Shown: one piece after another, positions 1 through 8,103 of the stretch
Numbering within the stretch: the first letter of the stretch is position 1
How the letters are laid out: the number at the start of each line of letters is the position of its first letter
Assembly: GCA_947501475.1 (NCBI GenBank)
Contig: CANMWA010000002.1
Span: 62,001 to 126,000, forward strand
DNA from: an uncultured Aquimarina sp.
GTDB lineage: Bacteria > Bacteroidota > Bacteroidia > Flavobacteriales > Flavobacteriaceae
DNA: 64,000 bases
Reading direction: 5' to 3'
Made by a program: the position numbers and the translations under genes
Notes under the pieces: generated by a model
Told to the model about the DNA's origin: nothing
Databases searched by the model: none
The model's input: the letters and a program-made list of their open reading frames with translations, nothing else

Positions 1-857
1 AAACCAAAGCTTTCTCGCTCTGAAGGAAGTAAAAACAAATCTGAAAAACATAATATTTTATCAATTTCATTACTATTACCAAAGAAAACTACCTTATCCT
101 TAATCCCTAATTCTTTACATTTTTCTTCTGCAGGTTTTCGTTCAGGTCCTTCACCAACCATTAATAACTTAGCCGGTATCTTTTTTTGAATATTATAAAA
201 TATATCAACAATATCTGAAATTCGCTTAACCGCTCTAAAATTACTGATATGTGTTACTATTCGCTCTTCGGGCAAAGCCATTACTTCACGTTGGCAATCG
301 GTAAAACTGGTTTTTTGATGACTTACATCAATAAAATTAGGAACTACTTGAATATCTTTTCTAATATCAAACAAGCGTAATGTATCTTCTTTTAAATTTT
401 GAGAAACAGAAGTAACAATATCACTATTATTAATACTAAAAGTTACTGCAGGTTTGTAAAAAGGGTGATTTCCAACCAGTGTAATATCTGTACCATGTAA
501 CGTAGTCACCATAGGTACATAAATTCCTTCTTCGGCTAGCATTTTTTTGGCCATATACCCTGCATATGCATGTGGGATTGCATAATGTACATGAAGCACA
601 TCAATTTGATACTTTTTGATAGTATCTACCAATTTACTTGACAATGCTAATTCATAGGGTTGATAATGAAAAAGAGGGTATGTAGGCACATTTACTTCAT
701 GAAAATGAATATTAGGATTTAAAAGATCTAAACGTACCGGTTGTTTATAGGTAATAAAATGAACTTCGTGATTTAATTTGGCAAGAGCAATTCCCAGCTC
801 TGTAGCCACTACACCACTACCACCAAAGGTAGGATAACAAACAATAGCAATTTTCAT
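1..857 (-). CDS. bshA: N-acetyl-alpha-D-glucosaminyl L-malate synthase BshA (3' end outside window)
   Basis: This is a GT4-family glycosyltransferase that joins GlcNAc from UDP-GlcNAc to L-malate, the first step of bacillithiol synthesis in the cytoplasm. About 285 residues are visible from the ATG at 855-857. The N-terminus reads MKIAIVCYPTFGGSGVVATE, the usual BshA opening. Further on come HVHYAIPHAYAGYMAKK, VTTLHGTDITLVG and FIDVSHQ, all typical of the family, and the visible part ends at LPSERESFG, the start of the donor-binding motif. About 90 C-terminal residues should lie beyond the window. It is transcribed away from rnpB. Other GT4 enzymes share the fold, but HGTDITLVG and the malate-site region favour BshA. 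Confidence 0.9.
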   Translation of the reverse strand, partial: MKIAIVCYPTFGGSGVVATELGIALAKLNHEVHFITYKQPVRLDLLNPNIHFHEVNVPTYPLFHYQPYELALSSKLVDTIKKYQIDVLHVHYAIPHAYAGYMAKKMLAEEGIYVPMVTTLHGTDITLVGNHPFYKPAVTFSINNSDIVTSVSQNLKEDTLRLFDIRKDIQVVPNFIDVSHQKTSFTDCQREVMALPEERIVTHISNFRAVKRISDIVDIFYNIQKKIPAKLLMVGEGPERKPAEEKCKELGIKDKVVFFGNSNEIDKILCFSDLFLLPSERESFG

Positions 858-866
858 TTATAAACT

Positions 867-894
867 TTTTCTTGTGGTACAAGGTACAAGAAAA
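867..894. repeat. Inverted repeat upstream of bshA
   Basis: A 9-bp perfect inverted repeat (TTTTCTTGT at 867-875, ACAAGAAAA at 886-894) flanks a loop that itself repeats GGTACAAG. It lies in the untranslated leader of bshA, about 10 bases before the start codon, and could form a hairpin in that mRNA. The GTACAAG/CTTGTAC words resemble intergenic repeats elsewhere in this window (37945-38041). No function can be assigned. Confidence 0.4.
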
Positions 895-928
895 TTAGTA
901 TTGCCTATTGTTAAAGGAATTTTAAAAA

Positions 929-1236
929 AAGCAGATCATAAGCCGGATTCTGTTTCCTCGTCGAAACGAATATCCTTATCATTTATCTAGACTAATAATT
1001 ACTTATTAGCTCAAACCGCCTACCCTCCAGCATTGGACGCGCAACCCTTAAGCGCTGGTTTACGTGGCGTTGCACCGTATAGAGTTTACCTGGTTTCACT
1101 ACAGCATTACCTGTACATACTTTCTGCTGCACTTGTCCTCGCCTTTCGACGGACGGGCGTTACCCGCTATACTGCACTATGGTGTCCGGACTTTCCTCTC
1201 TCCGCCTAGGGCGGACAGCGATAAGGTGATCTGCTT
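929..1236 (-). ncRNA. rnpB: RNase P RNA, bacterial type A
   Basis: This is the catalytic RNA of ribonuclease P, which removes the 5' leader of tRNA precursors. On the minus strand the conserved 5' core GAGGAAAGTCCGGAC and the 3' core ACAGAATCCGGCTTA form the P4 elements. The two ends (AAGCAGATCA and TGATCTGCTT) pair as helix P1. A T-run follows P1 directly and probably serves as the terminator. The length of about 308 nt is normal for a Bacteroidota RNase P RNA. A TACTTTTG box sits a few bases before the inferred 5' end. The reading frame at 1064-1258 on the other strand is a shadow. Confidence 0.95.
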
Positions 1237-1240
1237 AGTG

Positions 1241-1248
1241 CAAAAGTA
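1241..1248 (-). promoter_or_regulatory. -7 promoter box of rnpB
   Basis: The minus strand reads TACTTTTG, a match to the Bacteroidota housekeeping -7 element TAnnTTTG. It ends 5 bases before the RNA 5' end inferred from the P1 helix, so box and RNA boundary support each other. No TTG -33 element is clear. Confidence 0.65.
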
Positions 1249-1351
1249 TTATAATTAAGAAAACTGAATTAAGAATTCTGGATTATTTTTTAGCTGTTAA
1301 TAACTAAAGATAAAAACCGAACCCTACGATTTTATATTTCTCTGCAATTTT

Positions 1352-1359
1352 TAACTTTG
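1352..1359 (+). promoter_or_regulatory. -7 promoter box of dnaX
   Basis: TAACTTTG matches TAnnTTTG. It ends only 5 bases before the dnaX ATG, so a transcript from it would start at or next to the start codon (leaderless). A -33 TTG is not evident, so the box may be fortuitous or a second promoter may lie upstream. Confidence 0.45.
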
Positions 1360-1364
1360 TATCG

Positions 1365-3149
1365 ATGGAGCATTTTATAGTATCTGCGCGTAAATACAGA
1401 CCCCAAACATTTAAAGATGTTGTGGGGCAACAGGCTATAACAAATACACTTCTTAATGCTATAGATAATAATCACTTGGCTCAGGCATTATTATTTACAG
1501 GACCACGTGGAGTAGGAAAAACATCTTGTGCTAGAATTTTGGCAAAAACAATTAATCAAGATGATAATCAACACCCTGAAGAAGATTTTGCTTTTAATAT
1601 TTTTGAACTAGATGCTGCATCAAATAACTCTGTAGATGATATACGAAGCCTTATCGATCAGGTACGTATACCACCACAAGTTGGGAAATACAAAGTATAT
1701 ATTATTGATGAAGTACACATGCTATCGCAGGCTGCTTTTAATGCATTCTTAAAAACATTAGAAGAACCACCTAAACATGCTATTTTCATCTTAGCAACTA
1801 CCGAGAAGCATAAAATTATACCTACTATATTGTCTCGTTGTCAAATTTTTGATTTTAAACGAATCACAGTTACTGATGCCAAAAATCATTTGATGCAGGT
1901 CGCTACTCAAGAAGGTATTACTGCCGATGAAGATGCTTTACAAATTATTGCACAAAAGGCAGATGGTGCTATGCGAGATGCTTTATCTATTTTTGATCGA
2001 GTAGTTAGCTTTAGTGGTAAAAATCTTACTCGCCAAGCAGTAACCGAGAATTTAAATGTTTTAGATTATGAAACCTATTTTAAGGCTACAGATCTTATAT
2101 TAGAAAATAACATCCCTCAATTACTTCTAGAATTTAATGAAATACTTGCTCATGGATTCGATGGTCATCATTTTATAGCAGGGCTTGCTTCTCACTTCAG
2201 AGATTTATTAGTTTGTAAAAACCAAGCCACTATTAACCTTTTAGAGGTTGGAGAACAAACAAAAAGCAAATACCTTGAGCAATCACAAAAAGCTTCACAT
2301 AGCTTCCTCATAAAAGGGATAGAATTAGCCAATGATTGTGATTTAAAATATAAGACAAGTCGTAATCAACGGTTACTCGTTGAATTATGTTTAATGCAAC
2401 TTGCCTCTGTCCTACTCAAACCGGACGGAGAAAAAAAAAATGACCAACCCTACATAATTCCTCCTTCTTACTTTAAAGAAAAAGGTATTATAGCTGTTAA
2501 AATTCCTTCTGAGTTAAAAGAAAAAGCAGTTGTAATAGAAAAAGAAGTTGAAGAACCTCAAAATACAGTTGAACCTATTCAATCTGTTAAAATAGAAGAA
2601 CCTGTAGTTCAAGAAAATATTTCAAAGAATTCCTCTGTATCAGAAACATCAATTACATTAGAAAAGAAACCTGTTCTAATTCATAAAGAACGAAAAACTT
2701 CAGGGTTATCATTAAGTAGTATTAAGAAGAAAAAGGAACACGAAGAAAATAAAGAAGAAAAAGTAATTGATCCGCAAAATCTGCCTAAAGAAGATTTTAC
2801 TGAAGAACAGATGCAAGCGGGTTGGATCGAGTATGGTAAAATGCAAGATAAAAAGGGTGAACGTATTATTGGATCTATGTTTGCTATGAATATCCCAACA
2901 CTAGACAAAACTACAATTTGCTTAGAACTACCTAATCAATCAATGAAATTAGATCTAGAAGCTGCCCAATCAGGATTGTTACAGTTTTTATATAAAAAAC
3001 TAAGTAATTACAGTATAGATTTAAAAATTACAGTAAATGAAGAAGCTTCAAAAAAATATGCATTTACTCCGCAAGATAAATACGAAAAACTAAGAGAAAA
3101 AAACCCTCTAATAGATAAATTAAGAGCTGATTTTGATTTAGATCTTTAA
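1365..3149 (+). CDS. dnaX: DNA polymerase III subunit gamma/tau
   Basis: DnaX is the ATPase of the clamp loader; its full-length tau form also couples polymerases and helicase at the fork. The 594-residue product opens with SARKYRPQTFKDVVGQ and has Walker A GPRGVGKT (46-53), Walker B IIDEVHM (about 113-119) and the SRC arginine-finger motif (about 157-159). The four-Cys zinc module of E. coli DnaX is absent: the stretch after Walker A goes from KTINQ to FNIFELDAASNNSVDD with no cysteines. I recall the same in other flavobacteria. Residues 1-355 cover the ATPase and collar domains; the rest is a charged linker and a tau-like C-terminus. An A10 run falls exactly at the junction (separate entry). 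ATG is chosen because MEHFIVSARKYRP is the conserved opening. Confidence 0.96.
   Translation: MEHFIVSARKYRPQTFKDVVGQQAITNTLLNAIDNNHLAQALLFTGPRGVGKTSCARILAKTINQDDNQHPEEDFAFNIFELDAASNNSVDDIRSLIDQVRIPPQVGKYKVYIIDEVHMLSQAAFNAFLKTLEEPPKHAIFILATTEKHKIIPTILSRCQIFDFKRITVTDAKNHLMQVATQEGITADEDALQIIAQKADGAMRDALSIFDRVVSFSGKNLTRQAVTENLNVLDYETYFKATDLILENNIPQLLLEFNEILAHGFDGHHFIAGLASHFRDLLVCKNQATINLLEVGEQTKSKYLEQSQKASHSFLIKGIELANDCDLKYKTSRNQRLLVELCLMQLASVLLKPDGEKKNDQPYIIPPSYFKEKGIIAVKIPSELKEKAVVIEKEVEEPQNTVEPIQSVKIEEPVVQENISKNSSVSETSITLEKKPVLIHKERKTSGLSLSSIKKKKEHEENKEEKVIDPQNLPKEDFTEEQMQAGWIEYGKMQDKKGERIIGSMFAMNIPTLDKTTICLELPNQSMKLDLEAAQSGLLQFLYKKLSNYSIDLKITVNEEASKKYAFTPQDKYEKLREKNPLIDKLRADFDLDL
2431..2443 (+). 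other. Candidate slippage site for a gamma form of DnaX
   Basis: Ten consecutive A residues (2431-2440) are followed by TGACC. The normal frame reads GAA AAA AAA AAT GAC. A -1 ribosomal shift, or one extra A in the mRNA, gives AAA TGA and stops at codon 359-360. One A fewer gives ATG ACC AAC CCT ACA TAA and stops six codons later. The truncated product would keep the ATPase and collar domains and lose the tau-specific part. E. coli (ribosomal -1 shift) and Thermus thermophilus (transcriptional slippage on an A-run) make gamma this way. Its operation here is inference. Confidence 0.55.
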
Positions 3150-3361
3150 TATCTAAAGGCAAATTGCCTCAAACTAACCGATATTAGGTAACTGCTAGTT
3201 AAACATAACACTCTTCCATTACACACTTACAATAACGTTACTCTTTTCTCTATGAGAAAACGATAAACTTATTTTAGCCAAATAAAATTTTAGGTTTTAC
3301 AATTTTTGTATTAAAAAAATAAGTATCTTAATTATTAAACTAATCTATATAAATTTTTATC

Positions 3362-3568
3362 ATGAAAAAGATATTTTTAACTGTATTAGCAATGAGCTTT
3401 TTTTTAGTTGCCTGTGTTGACAAAAAAGCTGAAGAAGAGAAAAAGAAAGCCGCTGAGTTAAACGAACAAATTGAAGCCGTTGATCAAGAAATTAATAAAG
3501 ATTTTGAGTCATTGGAAAAAGAAGCTGAAGAAATAGACAGTGCAATAAATGAATTAGATAACTTATAA
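3362..3568 (+). CDS. Small acidic coiled-coil lipoprotein
   Basis: The 68-residue product starts with a lipoprotein signal peptide (MKKIFLTVLAMSFFLVAC, lipobox LVAC, Cys18). The mature part of about 50 residues is almost only Glu, Lys, Asp, Ala and Leu in a heptad-like pattern (EEEKKKAAELNEQIEAVDQ), predicting one helical coiled coil. It should be lipid-anchored in the cell envelope. It lies 10 bases upstream of another secreted Lys/Glu-rich protein and probably shares its transcript. I do not recognise a family. By shape alone it resembles small Lpp-like or entericidin-like lipoproteins. Confidence 0.75.
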   Translation: MKKIFLTVLAMSFFLVACVDKKAEEEKKKAAELNEQIEAVDQEINKDFESLEKEAEEIDSAINELDNL

Positions 3569-3578
3569 ATAAATACCT

Positions 3579-4268
3579 ATGAAACTTTCAAAATATTTGC
3601 TTATAGCTATGATAATAGGATTTACTGGGGTTGCGAACGCCCAAAAATCTGGAAAAGCAAAACATGAGCACAAAGAAAAAGTTAAACAGAAGAAAGAAGA
3701 GATGAAGGTGAACAGAGAGGAGATGAAGCAAAAGAAGGAGGAAATGAAGGCTAAAAAAGGTGAAATAAAGGAAGCAAAAAAAGAATTAAAAGAAGGTAGG
3801 AAAGCTATTTTAGGAGAGCATCATGAAAAAATGAAAGGAATGACCTCTGAAGAAAAGAAAGCATACTTAGAAGCCAACCCTGAGTTAAAAGAAAAACTAA
3901 ATGCATACAAAGAATCTACAAAGAAACAAAGAGAAGAATTAAAAACTAAAAGGGTTGAATTCAAAAATGAAAAAGCCAATGTAGTTCAAAGTAGAATTGA
4001 AAATAAAAAAGAAAAGCTCATTTTTTTAGAAAAGCGTAGTATAAAAGGTGCTGATAAAATCCAAAGAACTAAAGATCGTTTATTAGCTCAAAAGGAATCT
4101 GGTGAAATAACAGAAGAACAATACAATGAAAAAATGGTTAAGGTAGCCGAAGTACAAGAAAAACTTAAAAAACACCAAGAGAGAGTAACCAAAGTTGAAT
4201 CCGGTCTTAAAAAGAATGAAGAAAAACTTGTGAAACTTAACTCCAAAAAAGAAGAAGAAGAAAATTAA
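3579..4268 (+). CDS. Secreted Lys/Glu-rich coiled-coil protein
   Basis: The 229-residue product has a signal peptide (MKLSKYLLIAMIIGFTGVANA, cleavage before QKSGK). The mature protein is about half Lys and Glu and is predicted to be one long helix. Residues about 35-75 are seven-residue repeats of the form KKEEMKx (KKEEMKV, NREEMKQ, KKEEMKA). A proline-containing break (LEANPELKEK) is followed by a second helical region. The coding strand is strongly purine-biased, especially 3660-3800. It is probably periplasmic, downstream of and likely co-transcribed with the small lipoprotein. Function unknown; low-complexity composition makes homology calls unreliable. Confidence 0.7.
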   Translation: MKLSKYLLIAMIIGFTGVANAQKSGKAKHEHKEKVKQKKEEMKVNREEMKQKKEEMKAKKGEIKEAKKELKEGRKAILGEHHEKMKGMTSEEKKAYLEANPELKEKLNAYKESTKKQREELKTKRVEFKNEKANVVQSRIENKKEKLIFLEKRSIKGADKIQRTKDRLLAQKESGEITEEQYNEKMVKVAEVQEKLKKHQERVTKVESGLKKNEEKLVKLNSKKEEEEN

Positions 4269-4369
4269 ATAATTATAGTCTAAAACTTGTTATCACTATA
4301 CATAAAGAAGCTTTATACAATATGAGTTCGCTTCATGATTGATATACATATATAAGACTAAGAAAAAAA

Positions 4370-4389
4370 CTCTGATTTATCAATCAGAG
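4370..4389. terminator. Bidirectional terminator
   Basis: An 8-bp perfect stem (CTCTGATT/AATCAGAG) with a TATC loop has a T-run on the plus side and an A-run on the other. It serves the secreted-protein gene on the plus strand and the converging gene at 4398-5438. Confidence 0.85.
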
Positions 4390-4397
4390 TTTTTGTT

Positions 4398-5438
4398 TTA
4401 TTCAAGACATGGTGATATAGGTACTACTCTACTTAGATATCCAACAATATGTTTGATGTTGGAAGTAACTGTCATTACTTTATTTTGTTTTTTTTCTAAC
4501 TTAGCTACTAAATCTCCTGTATTCAATAAAAAAGGGCCCATAGATAAACTCTTATTTTTAGAGTTTTTCATAACATCAACATCAGAATCATCAAAATCTC
4601 CTTCTACAGAAACTTTTGTACCTACGAGTATAGTTTGTGTAATCAAAGGAAAAACACCTTGATTATTTTCTATTTTTCCATTAGAGAAATACTCTTTAGT
4701 AATTCCTTCTATTTTCCAATTCTTTAAATTAAATATTTCAAAATCCAGCCAAGGTCGTACAAAATCAACTTGTAGTACTTTTAATTTAATCTTCTTGATA
4801 TTTGTGTTTTCATGAAGAGGTATTGTTTCTTTATTGGTATCTGATTTCCATGATAATAATGTATTGCCATTTAATGTAATAAATTCATTATCAAGTATCT
4901 CCCCTTCTTCTAAATCAATTTCGATATCAACTAGGTTAGCTTCATCTTCAGCTATAGTATACCAGTCTGATGGTTTTGCATATACTGGGTACCAATCATT
5001 AGGAATTCCTGCCATACTAGACAAGCTTGAAGCTTTATACATATTTTGTGATTCTTGTAGTAAATGTTGAGTATATGGCGATGTAGATGTTGCTCCATAT
5101 AATAAATTACCCCATACTTTCTCTACAGTATTTAGGCTTTCATCGTATTGAGGTTGTACTAATGGAATAGGGCTTGCTAGCATAGAAAAACGATATGCCG
5201 ATTTATAATCTCCTGTTGGATTATCTCCAGAATGAGGATTTTTATATAAATCTAAATTAATAGCCATAGGAATTGAACTAAGCTGTAAAAGGGTTTTAGG
5301 AGATTCATCTTGATCTATATGTACATTTTCTTCAAAACCTGGAGCTCCTGGTTTTTGTTTTTCGGTCTCTACTTCTTCTTTTATACCTATTCCTTTTTTT
5401 GCTAATTCTGTAGCTAAAAGCTTTACTAAATCTTTCAT
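4398..5438 (-). CDS. Unknown protein with RPW/VSRxVPxSP motifs, paralogue A
   Basis: The 346-residue protein has no signal peptide or membrane segment, so it is probably cytosolic or exported by a non-Sec route. It aligns over its length with the product of the next upstream gene (5605-7050). Shared landmarks are NPxGDxK near residue 75, PSDW at about 160, VDFVRPWLDFEIFNLKNW, GKI plus a following FPL, and a C-terminal GYLSRVVPISP. It lacks about 130 residues of the central helical region present in the paralogue. The spacing of aromatic and acidic residues suggests a beta-rich C-terminal half. I do not recognise the family and propose no activity. It ends at a shared terminator and is separated from its paralogue by a hairpin. 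Confidence 0.7.
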   Translation of the reverse strand: MKDLVKLLATELAKKGIGIKEEVETEKQKPGAPGFEENVHIDQDESPKTLLQLSSIPMAINLDLYKNPHSGDNPTGDYKSAYRFSMLASPIPLVQPQYDESLNTVEKVWGNLLYGATSTSPYTQHLLQESQNMYKASSLSSMAGIPNDWYPVYAKPSDWYTIAEDEANLVDIEIDLEEGEILDNEFITLNGNTLLSWKSDTNKETIPLHENTNIKKIKLKVLQVDFVRPWLDFEIFNLKNWKIEGITKEYFSNGKIENNQGVFPLITQTILVGTKVSVEGDFDDSDVDVMKNSKNKSLSMGPFLLNTGDLVAKLEKKQNKVMTVTSNIKHIVGYLSRVVPISPCLE

Positions 5439-5541
5439 CTATATATATAATTATGAAGTATTGCAGATGTTTATTCTCTACTAAATCAAACTGATTTAAT
5501 TAATTTTTAAAACATTTTATGTAAATTTTTAATATAAAGAA

Positions 5542-5572
5542 ATACAACCGAAACCATTTGTTCCGGTTGTAT
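5542..5572 (-). terminator. Hairpin between the two RPW paralogues
   Basis: A 9-bp stem (ATACAACCG/CGGTTGTAT) with a 13-nt loop lies 33 bases past the stop of the 5605-7050 gene. The following minus-strand sequence is T-rich but not a clean T-run, so termination may be partial. Confidence 0.5.
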
Positions 5573-5604
5573 TCTAAATATATGCAACAATAGAATTAGA
5601 CGAA

Positions 5605-7050
5605 TTATGCTATTGGTTCTTCTTCTTTATTAGATACTGGAACATCAATTTTTGGAGAAAGTGGAACCAATCTACTTACCCATCCAATGATTTGCATGCC
5701 TGGTACTTTAATTTCTCCGTTCTGATAGTCTGAATTAAAATTGTCTTCGGTTTTCCCGTAACCATAACTACCGCCAATAGAGAAAGGCCCAAAACCAACT
5801 GAGGCACTTGACTTTACAGATTCTTTAATGTGCTCTTCATCTTCATGGCTAAAATTGGCTTTTATAGAAATATCTTTGGCTACAATAAATGCTACAGGAA
5901 ACATAGGTAATAATGTATTAGCATTAGTAGAATCTATTTTACCATTAGAAACTCCGCCTCGTTTTGCCATATTTGTATACCAATCACCCAATCTAAATAT
6001 AGATTCTGTAAACCATGGGCGCATTATATTTACTTTTGCAATTTTTGCATTAATCTCAACACTATCCTTATCTGTGCTACTATTAGAGTGTTCAAAATTA
6101 CCTTCAGCGCTGGCTTTCACTTTCCATAATCCATAGTTTACATTAGTGTTTACGCTAAAACTATGCTCGGTAGATTTAGATCTAATTTTGGTGTTTCCAC
6201 CGCTAATTTTTAGATCAGTAAAATTAGGATTATCTTCATTTGTCCAGTCGGATGGTGACGGATAGCTAAATAACCATTTATCATCAAACCCAAGAGATGA
6301 ACTAAATTTACGATCTTCGTTTACGGAATCTTTTGCAGTTTCTAGAGCTTGCCTGATACCATCATTGATCGTTGTGTTTAAAATTGCTAATGCTTGTTCA
6401 ACAAATTTTGCATTACCTGCAGTCAACTTTCTGAAGTCCTTTTTTATATTATTTTCTAATAGTGGTGCACTGGCTTGCCAGTTTCTATCTGCTTTTGATC
6501 GCACTTCTTCATCTGTAGATTCTAAGTCATCAAGATATATATTATATGCAGCTCTATATGCCGTAATAGAAGAAACATAATCAGACATATTAGTTTCATA
6601 ATTAACATAATCTTCTCCATCAGTACGCTGGGTTATTTCTTCATCGGTAAATGGATTTTTTTCAGTTTTTATAGGATGTAAATAATCATAAGCTTTTTCA
6701 TACATTTTTTTTGCCTCTTCATCAATTTGAGTATCAGTATTGGCACTATTTACAATACTCTCATACATCTTAGAAAGGCTAGCTCCGGTATTCTCCCATT
6801 CTAATGACATTGGTGAAATTTGATCAATCATTCTAGAAAATGCCTCTGAAGTTTTTAGGTCACCTAATGGATTAGAAGGAGTTCTAGGGTTTTCGAATGA
6901 TTTTGGGTTCAGGGCCGCATTTTTTGAGAAATGAATGAATGTTTCAGACTCTGTAAATGGGTTTTTACCACCAGAAGGTTGATAGGTAATTGCATCAAAT
7001 AATCTATCATAGATGGCTTCTAATAATTGTTTTTCTTGTTCTTGTGTCAT
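5605..7050 (-). CDS. Unknown protein with RPW/VSRxVPxSP motifs, paralogue B
   Basis: The 481-residue protein has no signal peptide. Residues 1-230 are largely helical and acidic, with KNPFT near the N-terminus and a second NPFT about 100 residues later. A beta-rich second half follows, with SPSDW, then SFSVNTNVNYGLWKVKASAEGNF, NIMRPWFTESIFRLGDW, LLPMFPVAFIVAKDISI, SVGFGPFSIGGSYGYGKT and GWVSRLVPLSPK. It matches paralogue A in the same order and is the upstream gene of the pair. The alternating amphipathic strands around SVGFGPFSIGGSYG could be part of a pore-forming or beta-sandwich fold, but the MACPF signature is absent. Function unknown. Nearly 400 bases of AT-rich sequence precede it. Confidence 0.72.
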   Translation of the reverse strand: MTQEQEKQLLEAIYDRLFDAITYQPSGGKNPFTESETFIHFSKNAALNPKSFENPRTPSNPLGDLKTSEAFSRMIDQISPMSLEWENTGASLSKMYESIVNSANTDTQIDEEAKKMYEKAYDYLHPIKTEKNPFTDEEITQRTDGEDYVNYETNMSDYVSSITAYRAAYNIYLDDLESTDEEVRSKADRNWQASAPLLENNIKKDFRKLTAGNAKFVEQALAILNTTINDGIRQALETAKDSVNEDRKFSSSLGFDDKWLFSYPSPSDWTNEDNPNFTDLKISGGNTKIRSKSTEHSFSVNTNVNYGLWKVKASAEGNFEHSNSSTDKDSVEINAKIAKVNIMRPWFTESIFRLGDWYTNMAKRGGVSNGKIDSTNANTLLPMFPVAFIVAKDISIKANFSHEDEEHIKESVKSSASVGFGPFSIGGSYGYGKTEDNFNSDYQNGEIKVPGMQIIGWVSRLVPLSPKIDVPVSNKEEEPIA

Positions 7051-7447
7051 GATTTATGTGGTTTTAAGATTAAATAATTTAATATTGAAAAAAGCCTCAT
7101 ACATTATAATACTACTATCATGTATGTTATTAGCGTTAAAATTTCCTTTATTATACTTTTTTGTACAATGTATAATAGTGGGGTAATATTATTTTATTAA
7201 TTATGTACAGGGGTTGGGGTAGTAAAATTTAAAACTCATCTTTATAATTAACTAACAGGTTAATTACATGTGTTTTATATTAATAAAATTAATGATCTTA
7301 CATTAAAATTCCTATACGTATAAACCCGTATTTTTTATCATTTTTGATGTTTTAAATTTTCAAAAAAACTGATTATCATACTTAAATTTACCATATTTAA
7401 TATCTTTGTAAAAGCATTTAATGAAATGATAACAAACTAATAAAATT
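7051..7447. other. AT-rich intergenic region between divergent genes
   Basis: This 397-base gap separates paralogue B (minus) from miaE (plus). It is very AT-rich and I see no small gene or RNA. The only recognisable element is the miaE -7 box at 7401-7408. The promoter of paralogue B should lie here, but no TAnnTTTG is visible on the minus strand. Confidence 0.5.
7401..7408 (+). promoter_or_regulatory. -7 promoter box of miaE
   Basis: TATCTTTG matches TAnnTTTG and lies about 40 bases before the miaE ATG, giving an untranslated leader of roughly 33 nt. No clear TTG lies at the -33 distance. Confidence 0.5.
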
Positions 7448-8029
7448 ATGCTTGGTTTAAAACTTCCTACAGATCCTAGGTGGGTTAATATTGTAGAAAA
7501 AAATATTGAAGAAATCCTTACAGATCATGCTTATTGTGAACAAAAAGCTACATCTACTGCCATATCATTGATTGTTAGTTTTCCAGAGTATACTGAACTT
7601 GTACAAGAAATGACGAAATTGGTAAAAGAAGAGATTAGTCACTTTAAAATGGTACATGATATAATTATCGCACGAGGGTGGACTCTAGGCAGAGATAGAA
7701 AGGACTACTATGTCCATCAGTTGCTTACATTTTTTCCTAAAGGAGGAAGTAGAACTACCCAGCTTGTACATCGATTATTATATGCCGCATTAATTGAGGC
7801 CAGAAGTTGTGAACGATTCAAATTACTTTCTGAAGAATTAGAAGATCAAGAATTATCAAAGTTTTATAGAGATCTTATGGTAAGTGAAGCAAATCATTAT
7901 ACAATGTTTCTAAATTTTGCACGCCAGTATGGTGAACGTACAGAGGTAGACAAGAAATGGCAAGATTTACTAGTTTATGAAGCAGAAATCATGAAAGGGT
8001 TAAGTAAAAATGAAACTATACATGGATAA
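7448..8029 (+). CDS. miaE: tRNA-(ms2io6A37) hydroxylase MiaE
   Basis: MiaE is a non-haem di-iron monooxygenase that hydroxylates the isopentenyl group of ms2i6A37 in tRNAs reading codons that begin with U. The 193-residue protein is all-helical like ferritin. It carries the di-iron carboxylate/His pattern: DHAYCEQKA early, EEISHFKMVH at about 65, IEARSCERF at about 118 and SEANHYTMF at about 150. MLGLKLPTDPRWV is the usual opening. It is a single-gene unit with its own promoter and terminator. The closest alternative is an uncharacterised member of the same ferritin-like family. Confidence 0.92.
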   Translation: MLGLKLPTDPRWVNIVEKNIEEILTDHAYCEQKATSTAISLIVSFPEYTELVQEMTKLVKEEISHFKMVHDIIIARGWTLGRDRKDYYVHQLLTFFPKGGSRTTQLVHRLLYAALIEARSCERFKLLSEELEDQELSKFYRDLMVSEANHYTMFLNFARQYGERTEVDKKWQDLLVYEAEIMKGLSKNETIHG

Positions 8030-8056
8030 AAACAAACATAAATACTTTTAAAAAAA

Positions 8057-8085
8057 CAAAAACTCACTATAATAGTGAGTTTTTG
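8057..8085. terminator. Bidirectional terminator
   Basis: A 13-bp perfect stem (CAAAAACTCACTA/TAGTGAGTTTTTG) with a 3-nt loop has T-rich sequence on both sides. It separates miaE from the converging outer-membrane gene. Confidence 0.88.
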
Positions 8086-8103
8086 TTTTAGAGACTATTA
8101 AGT

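Noticed and set aside
1064..1258. Reading frame of 64 residues on the plus strand
   Set aside because: It lies inside the RNase P RNA and has no coding support.
5605..7050. MACPF/perforin-type pore former
   Set aside because: The half with glycine-rich strands tempted this call, but the MACPF signature (Y/W-G-T/S-H-F/Y...GG) is absent.
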